NCBI RefSeq assembly: GCF_009765865.1
Contig: NZ_LMUQ01000021.1
Coordinates: 63,126-95,979 of the forward strand
Reading direction: 5' to 3'
Length of the DNA: 32,854 bases
Source of the DNA: Acidisoma sp. L85
GTDB lineage: Bacteria; Pseudomonadota; Alphaproteobacteria; Acetobacterales; Acetobacteraceae
The translations under genes were made by a program, and so were the position numbers. How positions within the stretch are numbered: position 1 is the stretch's first letter; each line of letters opens with the position of its first letter. Below the pieces are notes generated by a model. The model made no database searches and was not told the DNA's origin. It was given only the letters and a program-made list of their open reading frames with translations. Positions 1 to 8,645 of this stretch are shown here, piece after piece.

Positions 1-420
1 ATAACGCGGCCATGTCGTGCGCTCTCTAGAAGCCATGAGACGGCGCAGGAGCGGAGCGCCAGCTTGTCACAGCAGCACACGATCGGCTAACCGCGGTCGC
101 CCGACGACGATATGTTCGGGAGCTACCGGCAAGAACAGGGGAGGGGACAAGGCGGGATCCCTGCGTCGCCAATTAGCCGGGTGTCTGGCAGATTGGTTGG
201 ATCGCCGCGCTAGGATGCAGACAATTAAGTCCCCGGGGCCTAACCTACCGCTTCGAATTTCTAGCTTGCGGCGAGGTCCCGGCGGGCACCGACGCTTGCC
301 GCGGTGGTGGAGTTTCCCGAATCCAGTTCTCGGTCCTAGATCCCATAATTCTTGAGACCTTAGCGGCTTCGTTTGATGCGCTTGAGGCCTTGACTTGTAA
401 GGCCGGCGGCGGCCTGAGGC
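1..420. other. Left-edge stretch without a recognisable gene
   Basis: Several reading frames stay open on both strands here because the DNA is GC-rich, but none gives a protein with a recognisable domain, a convincing ribosome-binding site or sensible composition. The stretch lies just outside the first iteron at 421, so it is probably replicon flank. I see no tRNA, no strong hairpin terminator and no partition gene in it. Confidence 0.4.
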
Positions 421-608
421 GGCTGGTAATCTGCACAAACTCCCAAGGGTAGGCATCAATTCCAGGAGCCCCGAGGCCGCTAACGGCGGCCTGCACTGCA
501 AATCCAGTGGCGATCGGGCGTCTGAGGTGCTGCATGGGACCATCTGAGGGCCTGCATGTGCAGATTATCAGCCGAACATCAGCGTCGGCTTTGTGCAGAT
601 TGTCAGCC
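421..608. repeat. Iteron cluster A (3 copies), 3' side of repA
   Basis: Three 17-bp copies of the element GGCTGRYAATCTGCACA are visible: 421-437 on the plus strand (GGCTGGTAATCTGCACA), and 557-573 and 592-608 on the minus strand (GGCTGATAATCTGCACA and GGCTGACAATCTGCACA). The last copy ends at the first base of the repA stop codon. They match the larger cluster on the other side of repA and are probably RepA-binding sites used for copy control or plasmid pairing. The repeats are seen directly; their role is inferred from iteron plasmids. Confidence 0.85.
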
Positions 609-1675
609 TACGCGCGAGTGAGGCGCTTCTGCGGCATTGGAGGCGGAGAGGGGTGAAGCGTCAGTCCGGTCTCTGTGAGTTCGAGGTTCGCCTCCCGGTA
701 AACGGAATGTGCCGCGATCAGACTTTCCCGAAAATGCGGCTTGAAGTTCTTCATCAGGGCTGCCCCATTACCCAACTGTGCCTTGAGGGCGACCCAGCCA
801 ATCTTGGTCTCCCCCTTTAAGGCGGGGAGCCGCCAAGCGAGCCAGGTGTAAATGTCGAGCGCTGACGGGGAGTCCCGAAGGTCAACGATAGCCGCAGGAT
901 CGAGAACGACGGGGTTGCGAAGAAGCTGCTCATAGTAGCCCTGTGAAAGTGTCACCGATTCGATGAAGCGTTTATTTCCCCGCCCGTAACTGTATTCGGC
1001 TGACTCGACTACGGGTTGGTTGAGGTAGAGGCCACGGCCGCCGCTCTCGAGCGAGAAAGAGATCGTGCAGACTGCCAGCCGTTCAGTCTGTTCCTGGAGT
1101 AGCCGCATGGCTTCGGAGCCGTGGGGCAAGCCCATGCGGCGGAGGGCATCGGTGATGGATTTGCCAATGTGGACGGTTCGGCTGTTATTCCGGATTGCCT
1201 CCGACTGCCAGTCTAGCAGGACCAACCGGGCGTAGGAACCGAAGGGTACGCCAATTGGTACGGCTTCCCCGCCTTCGGCAAGCCGCCGGGTACCAGGCGA
1301 AACCGTCAGCGTCGCGTAATCAGTCTGGACGGTCCAACGCTTCATCGAATCTTTCAAGTCACGTCGCGGAAGGCCTGCGTGGGCCCAAGCTGCGTAAGCA
1401 TACGAACGTAGTTCGTCAGCTGGGAGATTGTCCCCAAGCTGTAATTCCAGAGCCTTCTCCGCTCGAACAGCAGCAGACTTGATAGTCCTAGCACCCCGTC
1501 TGCCAGAGAGGATGTCGATCGGAGAGTTGCGACCAGGTTCCCGAATGTGATTAGAAGCGACCTTCAGGAGGTCGCGGCTCGTGTGCGCCTCCACGAGTTC
1601 ATGTACAGATCGGCCGGCGAAGAGATCGATCTGATCAGCCTTTGGCTTTGTCATCAGCACCATCCTGAGTGACAT
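608..1675 (-). CDS. repA: Plasmid replication initiator RepA (RPA family)
   Basis: This 355-residue protein resembles the plasmid-encoded RepA (RPA) family of alphaproteobacterial replicons. These initiators bind iterons and open the origin. Recognisable stretches are RSYAYAAWAHAGLPRRDLKD (about residues 90-109), GVPFGSYARLVLLDWQSEA (about 142-160), the segment beginning SALDIYTWLAWRLPAL, and HFRESL near the C-terminus. The iterons on both sides support the assignment independently. The longest start is the ATG ending at 1675; in-frame ATG codons at residues 5 and 8 are alternatives, and CAGG lies just before the residue-5 codon. Iterons at 1702-1742 occupy the likely promoter, which suggests autoregulation by RepA. 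No parA or parB gene is visible in the window, so partition functions must lie elsewhere. Confidence 0.88.
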   Translation of the reverse strand: MSLRMVLMTKPKADQIDLFAGRSVHELVEAHTSRDLLKVASNHIREPGRNSPIDILSGRRGARTIKSAAVRAEKALELQLGDNLPADELRSYAYAAWAHAGLPRRDLKDSMKRWTVQTDYATLTVSPGTRRLAEGGEAVPIGVPFGSYARLVLLDWQSEAIRNNSRTVHIGKSITDALRRMGLPHGSEAMRLLQEQTERLAVCTISFSLESGGRGLYLNQPVVESAEYSYGRGNKRFIESVTLSQGYYEQLLRNPVVLDPAAIVDLRDSPSALDIYTWLAWRLPALKGETKIGWVALKAQLGNGAALMKNFKPHFRESLIAAHSVYREANLELTETGLTLHPSPPPMPQKRLTRA

Positions 1676-1701
1676 GTGTTTGACCTGAAGCAGCCTGTCT
1701 A

Positions 1702-2165
1702 TGTGCAGATTACCAGCCGTCGGCCCGTGCAGATTGTCAGCCGAGTTCTAGTAAAGGTTTTTTTGGAGTAGTTAGTAAGTAGGCTGACAATCTGCTGGGG
1801 AAACCATCCCGTAGACTTCTGATTTTGCAGCAAAGTGCAAATCGATTCGGCTGACAAACTCCTGTGTATTTTGGCCGTTGGGCTGGTAATCTGCTCAAAA
1901 CCGGCTGACAAGATGCACGCAGGATTTTTAGTGATTCAAGCTGCGCTTGTCAGGTGACATGCCCGAATCGGGCGGCTGAGAATCTGCACAATCGTTGAGG
2001 CTGGTAATCTGCACTCGGCGCCCAGCTGTGCGGCTCGCAGGGATCGGCGCGGAGGAAGCCGCCGGTCAAGCGACCGAGGCTGACAATCTGCACAACCCTG
2101 GATGCAATGCCGCGGCTGGTAGTCTGCACAAAAGCGGTAACGATATCCGGCTTGCATTCTGCACA
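1702..2165. repeat. Iteron cluster B (about 11 copies), probable oriV
   Basis: Seventeen-bp iterons occur at 1702-1718 and 1726-1742 (minus orientation), then at 1782-1798 (matching over its first 14 bases), 1849-1865 (degenerate), 1881-1897, 1903-1919, 1974-1990, 1999-2015, 2078-2094, 2114-2130 and 2149-2165 (plus orientation). The best copies read GGCTGACAATCTGCACA or GGCTGGTAATCTGCACA. Orientation flips across an AT-richer segment at about 1745-1781, a reasonable place for initial unwinding. I could not identify a clear DnaA box. The array covers the repA promoter side and is the most likely origin. Confidence 0.87.
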
Positions 2166-2282
2166 GCTGGTCATCGCACCACCGCGAGGAAGCCTTCACG
2201 CATAAGAGTAAGCTCACAGCCGGGCGATGAGGGTTGAGTACGTCTACCCTATAGGCCGTTATGGACCTGGTCTGGCTTCGTG

Positions 2283-2530
2283 GCACGGCTGCGGCTCGCC
2301 GCCCTGCGCCAGGACGCAATTGTCGGGGATGTCGACCTGCCCGCGGCCGGTGGCTTCGACCGGGCGTTGTTGCAGAAACTGGCCGCCCGCTATTGGATCG
2401 ACCGCAAACAGATGTGCTGGTGATCGGCCCGGCCGGGGTTGGCAAGTCATGAATCGCTTATGCGCTCGGCCACAAGGCATGACGCAACAACAGATCGGTC
2501 GTCTACCATCGGAAGCCGAGGCTACTAGAG
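2283..2530 (+). pseudogene. istB: Decayed IS21-type istB (transposition helper ATPase)
   Basis: Translated with one frame change, this stretch gives an IstB-like sequence. It begins RLRLAALRQDAIVGDVDL, continues GGFDRALLQKLAARYWIDRKQ, then shifts frame to VLVIGPAGVGKS (the Walker A loop), followed by IAYALGHKA and RSVVYHRKPRLL. Two in-frame TGA codons replace the residues after GKS and after HKA, and a frameshift sits near 2417. Neither istA nor the IS ends are visible. The remnant runs straight into an oppositely oriented IS110 fragment at about 2525. It cannot make a working ATPase. Confidence 0.8.
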
Positions 2531-2910
2531 CCACTTCGTTTCGTGACCGGCGCGACCCCGGTCAGGTTCTGAGAGCATGATAGTTTCGTGCGCGGATGGC
2601 TTGATGCTTGATGAGCCTCCGTGAGCAGCGTGGCGAGGACGATCCTTCCTACCCCCGGCAAGGAGCGCGGGATTGGCGCGTCGCGCTGCTCGGCCTCTTG
2701 CCCCGGCTCGGACCCCGATCTGGCGAGCTGGCCGACCAAGATATCAATGGGCCGCTTAACGCTCTTGATTTGGCGGTTCACAAGGTTCGGCCGCTCAGCG
2801 ACCGCGGCGATGTGAGTTCGGGCCGCGTTTGCTGTGGTGAGCTGCATTTGCGCCGCGTCGGCTAGACTAAAACCTAACCGATATCCCGAACCGAATTTTG
2901 AAACGAGCAA
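2503..2910 (-). pseudogene. 3' fragment of an IS110-family transposase
   Basis: The minus strand encodes the C-terminal Transposase_20-like domain typical of IS110 elements. The stretches SLPGVGRIVLATLLTEA and LTGVAPVTKRSG are diagnostic of the helix-hairpin-helix-like part of that domain. The N-terminal DEDD catalytic domain is missing, and the reading frame opens only at about 2910, so this is a truncated relic. Similarity stops at about 2525, where the istB remnant begins, marking a junction between two dead elements. A separate N-terminal IS110 fragment lies at the right end of the window, but the two do not overlap in content, so I cannot say whether they came from one element. Confidence 0.75.
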
Positions 2911-3102
2911 ACCCGACCTAGCGTGACCCGCAGGCCGACCATAGCAGCGGCAGGTAAGCGATCAGAGTATCGGCATGGCGTGTTTCGGCCAGCCCCTCTA
3001 AGGTTAGAATTGGCCTGTGGCCGCAACTTCTGCAGACGGCTTTGACTGCGTGGTTTGTCCCGGTAAAGCCACGGGGCATTTGGAGTGACATTCCGGAGTA
3101 AA

Positions 3103-3175
3103 TGGAGCGGGTCGCCGGAATCGAACCGACGCCCTCGGCCTGGAAGACTATTGCAATGCACTTTGCTAAACCCGC
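3103..3175 (-). tRNA. Degenerate tRNA-Gly(UCC)-like gene
   Basis: On the minus strand a 73-nt cloverleaf can be drawn. The acceptor arms GCGGGTT and GACCCGC pair with one wobble, and the discriminator T and an encoded CCA follow. The D stem is GCAA/TTGC around a short AGTGCA loop that lacks the usual GG. The anticodon loop CTTCCAG contains TCC, which indicates glycine. The T arm GTCGG-TTCGATT-CCGGC is intact with one wobble. The anticodon stem (ATAGT against GCCGA) pairs poorly. It is either a decayed tRNA gene left by plasmid or island exchange, or an unusual plasmid tRNA. Confidence 0.5.
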
Positions 3176-3981
3176 TCAGTAGGCATACCTTACGCGATTA
3201 GACGTCTTTGGAAAGCTGACGTTCGGGATATTGCCCTTAGACCCAACCATTGAAGCCCGACCTATGACTGGGCCGTGCCTCTCACGGAACCAACCCAAGG
3301 TGACGTTCAGCAGAAAGGGCTCTGCTGACCGTTTTGACGTTGCAGATGGCGCGACAGCGGCAGCTGGTGGCTGAGGTGGTTCGTCAGGTTTCGGGTGATA
3401 CGTTGTCAAGACGATCAGCACGTCGCGATGGCTGCGGGTTAAGTTGCCGACTCGAAATTCGTTCCAAACGGCCAAAGGCTCCTCAGCCTCGTGCGCGGCG
3501 TTAAAGCGGTCAGTCCCGGCGATAGGCATGGCTCATCCTCCGTCACAAGCCTATTTGGGTTAACTTGAGGGCTCGGCCTCGGGCTTAATCGCCTCAATGA
3601 AGGACAGCCTCCTCTACTGCACGTTCGAGCTGGGCGCCGATGGGAACCTCAACCGCCACGACGTCGCTGCGATCATGGGCGAGGTTCTAGGCCGGGGCTG
3701 AGGGCGATATACGTTTGGTAGACGCGCACGGCTTCCTTGGGAATCCGTTAACGCCGCGTGCCGTCCTCGGCCGAGAGGCGTGAACGCGAACTGGCGATTT
3801 CGAGGAGCGTTTTTCGGATGTCCAAGTCTAATATCAGCAGAGGCGGCGAAGAGGATCATCTGGCCGCCGCCGCTCTCGGATGGATTGGACTGGTTCGCCG
3901 AGATCGGAAAGGTCGCCCGGACCACGCGGCAGCGGCGTTCTAGCCTCGGTCAACTCGGCGCAAGTCTAAGTTTGTCGCCGC
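3176..3981. other. Stretch without a supported gene
   Basis: Open frames exist, for example a 117-codon frame on the minus strand (3176-3529) and a 35-codon plus-strand frame at 3597-3704 ending IMGEVLGRG, but none has a recognisable domain or good start signals. The region follows the tRNA-like sequence and is probably eroded DNA of an old insertion. I see no inverted repeats strong enough to call IS ends. Confidence 0.35.
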
Positions 3982-4407
3982 TCAATCAACCTCACCCTTT
4001 GGGCGGACGTGCAGGTTGCGCAGGCGATAGACCGTGCGCAAGCGACCGTCCAGACCCTGAAAGGGAAACGGTGCCTCACCCATGAAGAGCCCCCCGGGAA
4101 CTACGCGCGAGGAGATAGTCCCAATATCGTCCACCAAGATTTTATTAGAATAGACGAAGGCGGAAGTGGTCGTCAGCCACTCAGAAACCTCAAACGGGCC
4201 TCGGAAATAGAAACAACGCGCATTGATGTCGGCTGGTTCAAAGAAAAATAACCTCGAGCCATCGGTTATCTGACTACTGCAGGTCGTCTGTATAAATTTG
4301 AGGGAAGTTGCGGTCCAATAGCCAGGCGATGACTGCCGGTCAGCGCATCCGCTACTCGCGGATGCGGCTATCAGGCCAGCGTAAAGCAACATTCTCCAGG
4401 CTATCAC
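3982..4407 (-). CDS. Small predicted lipoprotein, divergent from gspE
   Basis: I do not recognise the family. From a GTG start at 4407, preceded by AAGGA at 7-nt spacing, the product is about 141 residues. It begins MIAWRMLLYAGLIAAS and then SASSGC, a positively charged start and hydrophobic core ending in a lipobox-like cysteine at residue 21. The rest contains an aromatic-rich segment (SRLFFFEPADINARCFYFRG) and ends with basic and charged residues. The gene is transcribed away from gspE with about 200 bp between the starts. Position makes a secretion-associated lipoprotein or pilotin-like role conceivable, but nothing in the sequence proves it. A longer frame reaches 4488 without a signal peptide. 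Confidence 0.5.
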   Translation of the reverse strand: MIAWRMLLYAGLIAASASSGCADRQSSPGYWTATSLKFIQTTCSSQITDGSRLFFFEPADINARCFYFRGPFEVSEWLTTTSAFVYSNKILVDDIGTISSRVVPGGLFMGEAPFPFQGLDGRLRTVYRLRNLHVRPKGEVD

Positions 4408-4606
4408 GTTCTCGTCCTTGCCGCACCAGTCGAACTTGCCATCATAACAGGCGGCAGTGGGTTGAGCAAAAACCGGGCGCGGGGTCAAAGTTTCGTGCTC
4501 GCAAGCAGTGGATCATAGCTTTCCGGTCTCTCAGGCGGATAATGAGGGCGGCGGATCGCGGCGAAAGCAACACTCGGCTAGAATTGCGTCTATGACCTGC
4601 CTCTGA

Positions 4607-6451
4607 TTGAGCGTCTCAGCCGTAAAGATGGCAAACGGTCGCCCCCGGAGACCGCCTAACGTGATACCCGGACAGGAGGCCAACGTCGCCGCGATGAAAA
4701 TGTTGCCCTGGCGGTTCTCGAGCACTGGCGCTCCACCGAGCGCTCCGCCCTTGGATCCCGATCACGACGAGCGTCTCGACAAGCTGTCGCTGATCATCAT
4801 CGCGCGAGGTGATTGCGACGCTCGCGGGATGGAGCGCGCCCGGCGTATTGCGACCGAGAGTGGACAAAGGCTCGATCGCGTCCTGATCAAGCTTGGCCTT
4901 GTTACGGAACGCGGACTCGTGGATGCCTATGCGGAGCTGCTCGACATCCGTGTCGCGGAAACCGCCCGCTTCCCTTCGGAACCGCTGTTCAAGGAACGCT
5001 TGAGCAGCCGCTTCCTACGCTATGTCCGAGCTATTCCAATTGCCGTAGAGGCGGATCACGTCACGCTCGCCGTCTCCGACCCGCTCGATCGCTTCACATC
5101 GGCGACGATCTCCGCCGCTGTTGGCCTGCCGGTGGTGCTGGAGGTGGCGGTCCCGATCGAATTAGAAGCGGCGTTCGACCGCATCTATCCGAATGTCGCC
5201 CCGGATGGCGAGGGCGCACCGAGCGACCCCGACGGCGATAATATAGAAGAGGATGCGGAGCGACTCAAAGATTTGGCGAGCGAAGCGCCGGTCATCCGCC
5301 TCGTTAGTCAGATCATTTCCCGGGCGGTCGAGGAGCGGGCTTCTGACATTCATTTCGAACCGTTCGAGGATCGCCTACGGGTCCGCTATCGGCATGACGG
5401 TGTCTTGCACGAAGTGGATTCACATCCGGCCCGGTTGACTCCGGCGATCATCTCCCGCGTCAAGATCATGTCGCGGCTTGATATCGCCGAGCGCCGGCTG
5501 CCCCAAGACGGTCGCATCAAGCTCGCCGTGCGCGGACAGGATATCGATCTCCGCGTATCCACCATCCCCTCGTTGCACGGCGAGAATGTTGTTCTGCGCA
5601 TCCTGGATCGCGGCACGGTTTCGTTGAATTATGAAGCCCTGGGGCTCGCACCGGCTGTCGTCAGCCGGTTGAGCAAAGCACTGCACCTTCCGAATGGGAT
5701 TGTGTTAGTGACGGGACCAACCGGCAGCGGAAAAACGACCACACTTTATACGGGAATCATCGAGCTCAACGCGATCATGCGTAAAATCGCCACGGTCGAA
5801 GATCCGATCGAGTATCAGATACCGGGCATCACGCAGACCCAGATCAAGCCGCTGATTGGACTGACCTTCGCGCATGTCCTACGCTCCATTCTGCGGCAGG
5901 ATCCGAATGTCATCATGATCGGTGAGATCCGGGATCTTGAAACGGCGCAGATCGCCGTAAACGGCGCGCTGACCGGCCGACTGGTCTTGTCCACGCTGCA
6001 TACGAATTCCGCAGCCTCCAGCATCACCCGCCTGCGCGACATGGGTCTGGAAGACTATCTCATCACTGCCGTGCTGCGGGGCGTTCTAGCACAACGCCTG
6101 GTACGCAGGCTGTGTGAGGCGTGCCGAACCAGGGTGATGGCACCGCGCGAACTTGTAGATCGCTTCGATCTGGAACGACGTTGTGGTAGCAAGGCAGTTT
6201 GGTTATGGCGGGCTGTTGGCTGTCCCCATTGTCGGGAAACGGGTTATCGCGGTCGGCTCGCGGTGGCCGAATTCCTATCGCCCGACGCGAATATAGAGGC
6301 GATGATCTTTGCGCGCGCGGACCAGTCCGAGATCGAGCGAGCAGCGGTCGCAGCTGGCATGGTGACGATGCTGGAGGCCGGACTTGCTGCGGCTCTGATC
6401 GGCACCACGACGATAGAGGAAGTGGTCCGGACGTTGAGCGGCGACGGATGA
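4607..6451 (+). CDS. gspE: T2SS assembly ATPase GspE
   Basis: GspE is the cytoplasmic hexameric ATPase that powers pseudopilus assembly through GspL and GspF. The N-terminal region (about residues 50-200) has the helical T2SSE_N fold, including RLDRVLIKLGLVTERGLVDAY. The ATPase core has Walker A GPTGSGKTTT at about residues 370-379, Walker B around VIMIGEIRD (about 434-442) and HTNSA shortly after. A four-cysteine zinc site is formed by CEAC (about 503) and CPHC (about 541), as in canonical GspE. The longest frame starts with TTG at 4607. GTG at 4661 (GGAG 10 nt upstream) and ATG at 4694 (AGGAGG 14 nt upstream) are better supported by ribosome-binding sites, so the true protein is probably 585-596 residues. 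First gene of the gsp operon. Confidence 0.95.
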   Translation: MSVSAVKMANGRPRRPPNVIPGQEANVAAMKMLPWRFSSTGAPPSAPPLDPDHDERLDKLSLIIIARGDCDARGMERARRIATESGQRLDRVLIKLGLVTERGLVDAYAELLDIRVAETARFPSEPLFKERLSSRFLRYVRAIPIAVEADHVTLAVSDPLDRFTSATISAAVGLPVVLEVAVPIELEAAFDRIYPNVAPDGEGAPSDPDGDNIEEDAERLKDLASEAPVIRLVSQIISRAVEERASDIHFEPFEDRLRVRYRHDGVLHEVDSHPARLTPAIISRVKIMSRLDIAERRLPQDGRIKLAVRGQDIDLRVSTIPSLHGENVVLRILDRGTVSLNYEALGLAPAVVSRLSKALHLPNGIVLVTGPTGSGKTTTLYTGIIELNAIMRKIATVEDPIEYQIPGITQTQIKPLIGLTFAHVLRSILRQDPNVIMIGEIRDLETAQIAVNGALTGRLVLSTLHTNSAASSITRLRDMGLEDYLITAVLRGVLAQRLVRRLCEACRTRVMAPRELVDRFDLERRCGSKAVWLWRAVGCPHCRETGYRGRLAVAEFLSPDANIEAMIFARADQSEIERAAVAAGMVTMLEAGLAAALIGTTTIEEVVRTLSGDG

Positions 6452-6546
6452 GGAGGGCAGGGCTTGATCTACGGCATCCTCTCCTGGAACTCTGACATCG
6501 TCGGATGCGATACTTTAGACGCACCGACCTTGAACAAGCGCTGAGG

Positions 6547-7764
6547 ATGCCAGCCTACCGTTATGTCGCGATCGATCCCGCCGGGAAAACAGCGCGCGGC
6601 GTGATCGAGGCGGCAGACAAAGAAGCCGTCATTCAGCAGCTTTGGCGCGACGGGCACCTTCCCGTTCGGACGGAGTTAGACCGGGGTGAATCCTTTTGGG
6701 GTCGCCTAAGCTTCGAGTTTGTCCGCGGGAGCTTCCGGCGGCAGGAAGTCGCCAATCTGACGCGTGAATTGTCGATCATGCTCGGCGCGGGCCAGGATCT
6801 GGATCGCGCGCTGAGATTTATGACCGAAACGGCGGTCAACAAACGCGTCATGGATGGGCTCGAGAAGCTTCGGGATGCAGTGCGGGATGGATCTTCACTC
6901 GCCGTCGCTATGGGCCGCCAACCGCGCAGCTTTCCGCGTCTTTACGTCGGGATGGTCCGCGCGGGCGAGGCAGGCGGGACCCTTGCGGCGACGCTTGAAC
7001 GTCTGGCGGTCGTCTTGGAGCGCGAGCGTGGTCTTGCTTCCTCGATTCGGTCCGCGATGATCTACCCTGCTCTGCTGTTGGTCGCTATGACAGGGTCCGT
7101 AGCCTTTCTCTTGACCTCGGTCTTGCCGGAATTCGTACCGCTCTTCGCGCAGAACGGCGCCCGGCTTCCAGCATCAACGCAGTTCCTGATTGCCGCGGGC
7201 CACGCCGTTTCGGCATACGGCCTCTATGCGTTGCTGGCGCTGGCGACACTTGGCCTATTGTTGCGCCAAGCATTGACGCGACCGGGTCCGCGCTTCCTGG
7301 CCGACAGTCTAGTGTTGCGGCTGCCGATTGTGGGCGCCGTGGCGCGTGAGGTTTTAGCCGCTCGATTCAGCCGGACCTTCGGCACATTGATGCTTAACGG
7401 CGTACCGTTGATCGCCGCGCTCGGCATCGTCCGAGAAGCAATTGGCAACACTGCGGCGGTGGCAGCCGTGGACGCTGCGACGATAAATGCCAAGAGCGGC
7501 GCCGGCCTGTCGCGTCCCTTGGCGGAGGCGGGCATCTTCCCGCCGCGCATGATCTATCTTCTGCGTCTCGGCGAGGAAACCGCTCAGCTTGGCCAGCTGG
7601 CGCTGCGCGCAGCCGACATACATGAGGAGGAAACGCGCCTTAAAATTCAACGCCTAGTCTCGCTCTTGGTCCCAGGCATCACGATCGTGATGGGCGCAGC
7701 GGTGGCCGGCATCGTATCCTCCCTCGTCCTGGCGATGCTGAGCCTGAACAACCTTGCAGGTTGA
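6547..7764 (+). CDS. gspF: T2SS inner-membrane platform protein GspF
   Basis: GspF is the polytopic platform protein that couples GspE to the pseudopilus. The start at 6547 gives the family-typical beginning MPAYRYVAIDPAGKTARG and a 405-residue protein of normal length; an upstream in-frame ATG at 6505 adds 14 atypical residues. Two T2SSF repeats are visible, with hydrophobic segments at about residues 170-200, 225-243 and 370-400. The first repeat contains LTRELSIMLGAGQDLDRAL and the second FSRTFGTLMLNGVPLIAAL, with RLGEETAQLG near the end. The stop overlaps the gspH start by 11 nt. In most T2SS operons gspG follows here, but in this window it does not. Confidence 0.95.
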   Translation: MPAYRYVAIDPAGKTARGVIEAADKEAVIQQLWRDGHLPVRTELDRGESFWGRLSFEFVRGSFRRQEVANLTRELSIMLGAGQDLDRALRFMTETAVNKRVMDGLEKLRDAVRDGSSLAVAMGRQPRSFPRLYVGMVRAGEAGGTLAATLERLAVVLERERGLASSIRSAMIYPALLLVAMTGSVAFLLTSVLPEFVPLFAQNGARLPASTQFLIAAGHAVSAYGLYALLALATLGLLLRQALTRPGPRFLADSLVLRLPIVGAVAREVLAARFSRTFGTLMLNGVPLIAALGIVREAIGNTAAVAAVDAATINAKSGAGLSRPLAEAGIFPPRMIYLLRLGEETAQLGQLALRAADIHEEETRLKIQRLVSLLVPGITIVMGAAVAGIVSSLVLAMLSLNNLAG

Positions 7765-8224
7765 GAGTCGAGGGTGGTTGCGGCGCCCAGGCGAGGCGGG
7801 CTTCACGCTAATCGAGGTTCTCGTCGTCATAGCCATTCTTGGCCTCGCCATCGGAATTCTCGTTTCGCGCGGACCTACCCGCAGCGTTGGCTTCGATTTG
7901 CGAAGTTCCGCCGCGGATGTCGCCGAAACGCTTAACCGCGCCCGTTCACAGTCCATCGCGACGGATCGCGTGACAAGTTTCCGAATCGGTTCCGCAGGCC
8001 GGTCCTACGGCATCGACAACGCGGCAACGATAAATCCGCCGCAGGAGGTCGTGTTGGCGATGACGACGGTCGGTACCACGAGACCTCGGACCATCGCTAT
8101 GATCCGATTCGCGCCAGATGGCAGCTCCTCTGGCGGGCAGGTGCTGCTGGTGGCAGGCGCGAGTCGGATGCGGGTGATTGTCGATTGGCTAACTGGCCGA
8201 GTGAGCCTCGCCAATGCGCCATAA
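7754..8224 (+). CDS. gspH: T2SS minor pseudopilin GspH
   Basis: The prepilin motif GEAG|FTLIEVLVVIAILG places the cleavage glycine at residue 16 and the conserved Glu+5 at residue 21, followed by a hydrophobic N-terminal helix. The next part, SAADVAETLNRARSQSIATD, matches the GspH pattern of an amphipathic helix before the beta-rich domain. The protein is 156 residues. It starts with TTG at 7754, inside the end of gspF, and its stop overlaps gspI by 11 nt, so translation is probably coupled. GspH is a minor pseudopilin of the pseudopilus and depends on GspO for leader cleavage. Confidence 0.88.
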   Translation: MQVESRGWLRRPGEAGFTLIEVLVVIAILGLAIGILVSRGPTRSVGFDLRSSAADVAETLNRARSQSIATDRVTSFRIGSAGRSYGIDNAATINPPQEVVLAMTTVGTTRPRTIAMIRFAPDGSSSGGQVLLVAGASRMRVIVDWLTGRVSLANAP

Positions 8225-8645
8225 CAGCGAGACGGGCTTTACTCTGCTTGAGGTGCTCGTGGCCCTGATCATCGCCACTCTCGCACTCACCGCTCTATTC
8301 TCCGGCGCCGTCACTGGCATGCGGTCAGCGAGCCTTGCTGCTCACTACATACAAGCGGTCTCCCGCGCACGGTCTCACCTTGCTGTGCTCGGTGTTGGCA
8401 GCCCGCTAGTAACCAGCACGACGCAAGGTGTTGATGGTAGCGGGTTTCACTGGCGGATCAGCATTCGCCCAGAGGAAACCACGAGCATCGCCATCCGAAC
8501 CGGCGGGTTGGACCGAGCCAGCAAAGCATCGCGTATCGCGATCTACGAGATCAATGTGAGCATAGCCTGGTCGATGGATGGCGGCCTGCGACAGGTTGCT
8601 TTGCATTCCCAGAAAATCGGCCCAACTCCGCGGTTATCCCCGTGA
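8214..8645 (+). CDS. gspI: T2SS minor pseudopilin GspI
   Basis: This 143-residue protein has a very short leader and a textbook prepilin site: MRHNSETG|FTLLEVLVAL, with cleavage after Gly8 and Glu+5 at residue 13. The small size and the position between gspH and gspJ fit GspI, which nucleates the tip complex with GspJ and GspK. The ATG lies inside the end of gspH, and the stop overlaps the gspJ GTG start (GTGA), both signs of coupled translation. The C-terminal domain is poorly conserved, as usual for this family. Confidence 0.88.
   Translation: MRHNSETGFTLLEVLVALIIATLALTALFSGAVTGMRSASLAAHYIQAVSRARSHLAVLGVGSPLVTSTTQGVDGSGFHWRISIRPEETTSIAIRTGGLDRASKASRIAIYEINVSIAWSMDGGLRQVALHSQKIGPTPRLSP

Noticed and set aside
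67-543. 158-codon minus-strand frame over the first iteron
   Set aside because: Arg/Pro-rich translation, no domain, and it runs through an iteron; typical of a chance frame in GC-rich DNA.
421-2165. CRISPR array as an explanation for the short repeats
   Set aside because: The repeats are 17 bp, irregularly spaced, in both orientations and flank a RepA gene; they are iterons, and there are no cas genes.
1936-2445. 169-codon minus-strand frame
   Set aside because: It reads through the iteron array and the antisense of the istB remnant, so it is a shadow frame.
3176-3529. 117-codon minus-strand frame next to the tRNA-like sequence
   Set aside because: No recognisable domain and no good ribosome-binding site; kept only as part of the unassigned stretch.
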